Shown here: piece by piece, positions 20,036 through 20,728 of the stretch
Layout of the letters: every line of letters starts with the position of its first letter
How positions within the stretch are numbered: the first letter of the stretch is position 1
Source: Conidiobolus incongruus B7586
Taxonomy: Eukaryota; Entomophthoromycota; Entomophthoromycetes; Entomophthorales; Conidiobolaceae
DNA: 20,728 nucleotides
Reading direction: 5' to 3'
Assembly (NCBI GenBank): GCA_000697335.1
Contig: JNEM01013680.1
Location: 1-20,728, forward strand
Program-made: the position numbers and the translations under genes
The notes under the pieces: generated by a model
Database searches by the model: none
Seen by the model: the letters and a program-made list of their open reading frames with translations, nothing else
Told to the model about the DNA's origin: nothing

Positions 20036-20728
20036 TATAATAATTAGTATTTATTTATTAAAATTTATTAAATAATTCTTTTAATATATTTTTTTTATTT
20101 TATTTTTATTTATTTTAAATTTTCTTAAAAAAATTCAATTATTAATTTTATTAATTTAATATAAATATCTTTAAACTAAATTATATTTATAGATTTAATT
20201 TAATTATAATATTTATAATATTGTTTTAATATTTATTAGATAATATATATGAATTATTAACTTATTGAATTAAGTTTTGGTTGGAAAAAATTATATATTT
20301 TATTAATTTTTAAATCACCATGATTTTTCACATTTTATCAACAAAACCAAGGTAGATTTTATTAATTTTAAAATAAATTAATTAGCCAGAATTTTTAGAA
20401 TTAATAACAAAAATATATCCCCTTTATAAATATAATATATAAACTTTATATATTTTTATAAAAAATAAAAATTTCTTGAATATATTAATATTAACTTCTC
20501 ATAATTCCTTAAATAATATTAAATAAGCAAATCCCTAAAAATACAATAATAAATTAAGTGATAAATTAAATTTTTCGTTATAAACCTGATATTTATTATA
20601 AATCCTTATTAATTAATATAAATTGAATTTTGAATATAAATAATATACTTTGATCTTTTAAATTAAAATACTTTGATAATTTTTTAAATTAATTAAAATT
20701 ATATCAAAGAAATAAATTTATTTTATTT
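20036..20728. other. AT-rich DNA, nothing recognised
   Basis: No open frame, repeat match or structured element could be supported. A and T runs dominate; the first CpG after the transposon block appears at 20576. Confidence 0.6.

Overview
The window looks like nuclear DNA of a very AT-rich fungus, most likely an early-diverging lineage. The evidence is spliced genes with short GT-AG introns (51-65 nt), secreted M14 carboxypeptidases, a small NTF2-like protein of a type I recall from fungi, and a large load of decayed transposable elements. The exact taxon cannot be fixed from the sequence; Entomophthoromycotina or a similar group is a guess based on base composition and the secreted peptidases.

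Layout. Positions 1-830 hold a degenerate dispersed repeat (called family R here). A five-exon minus-strand gene for peptidyl-tRNA hydrolase lies at 1709-2598. After 3.3 kb of AT-rich spacer come two tandem plus-strand genes for secreted zinc carboxypeptidases (5928-7172 and 8570-9859), an evident duplicate pair. Converging on them is a four-exon minus-strand gene (11550-12274) for an NTF2-like protein. The stretch 13608-14345 stands out by its higher GC and holds a well preserved solo LTR on the minus strand and a second, LTR-like sequence facing the other way. From about 14.4 kb to the end the DNA is an extremely AT-rich graveyard: more R copies, hairpins, and one Tc1-like DNA transposon (18350-19933) inserted into an R copy.

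The two carboxypeptidases both keep the zinc and catalytic residues but differ at the position that sets C-terminal specificity (Glu versus Ser), so together they may trim different classes of peptide ends outside the cell. The other two host genes are housekeeping or unknown and show no link to them.

The most unusual signal is the state of the Tc1-like element and its surroundings. The transposase frame has about 21 in-frame stops, all TAA or TAG and none TGA, where I can judge falling mainly at family Gln or Trp positions. Catalytic-site changes are of the G-to-A and C-to-T kind, and a block of about 3.66 kb (16915-20575) contains no CpG at all. This looks like repeat-directed C-to-T hypermutation (RIP or a similar process) or heavy methylation decay. 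The nearby solo LTR keeps many CpGs, so it is either younger or escaped. I found no immune, toxin-antitoxin or CRISPR-like system.
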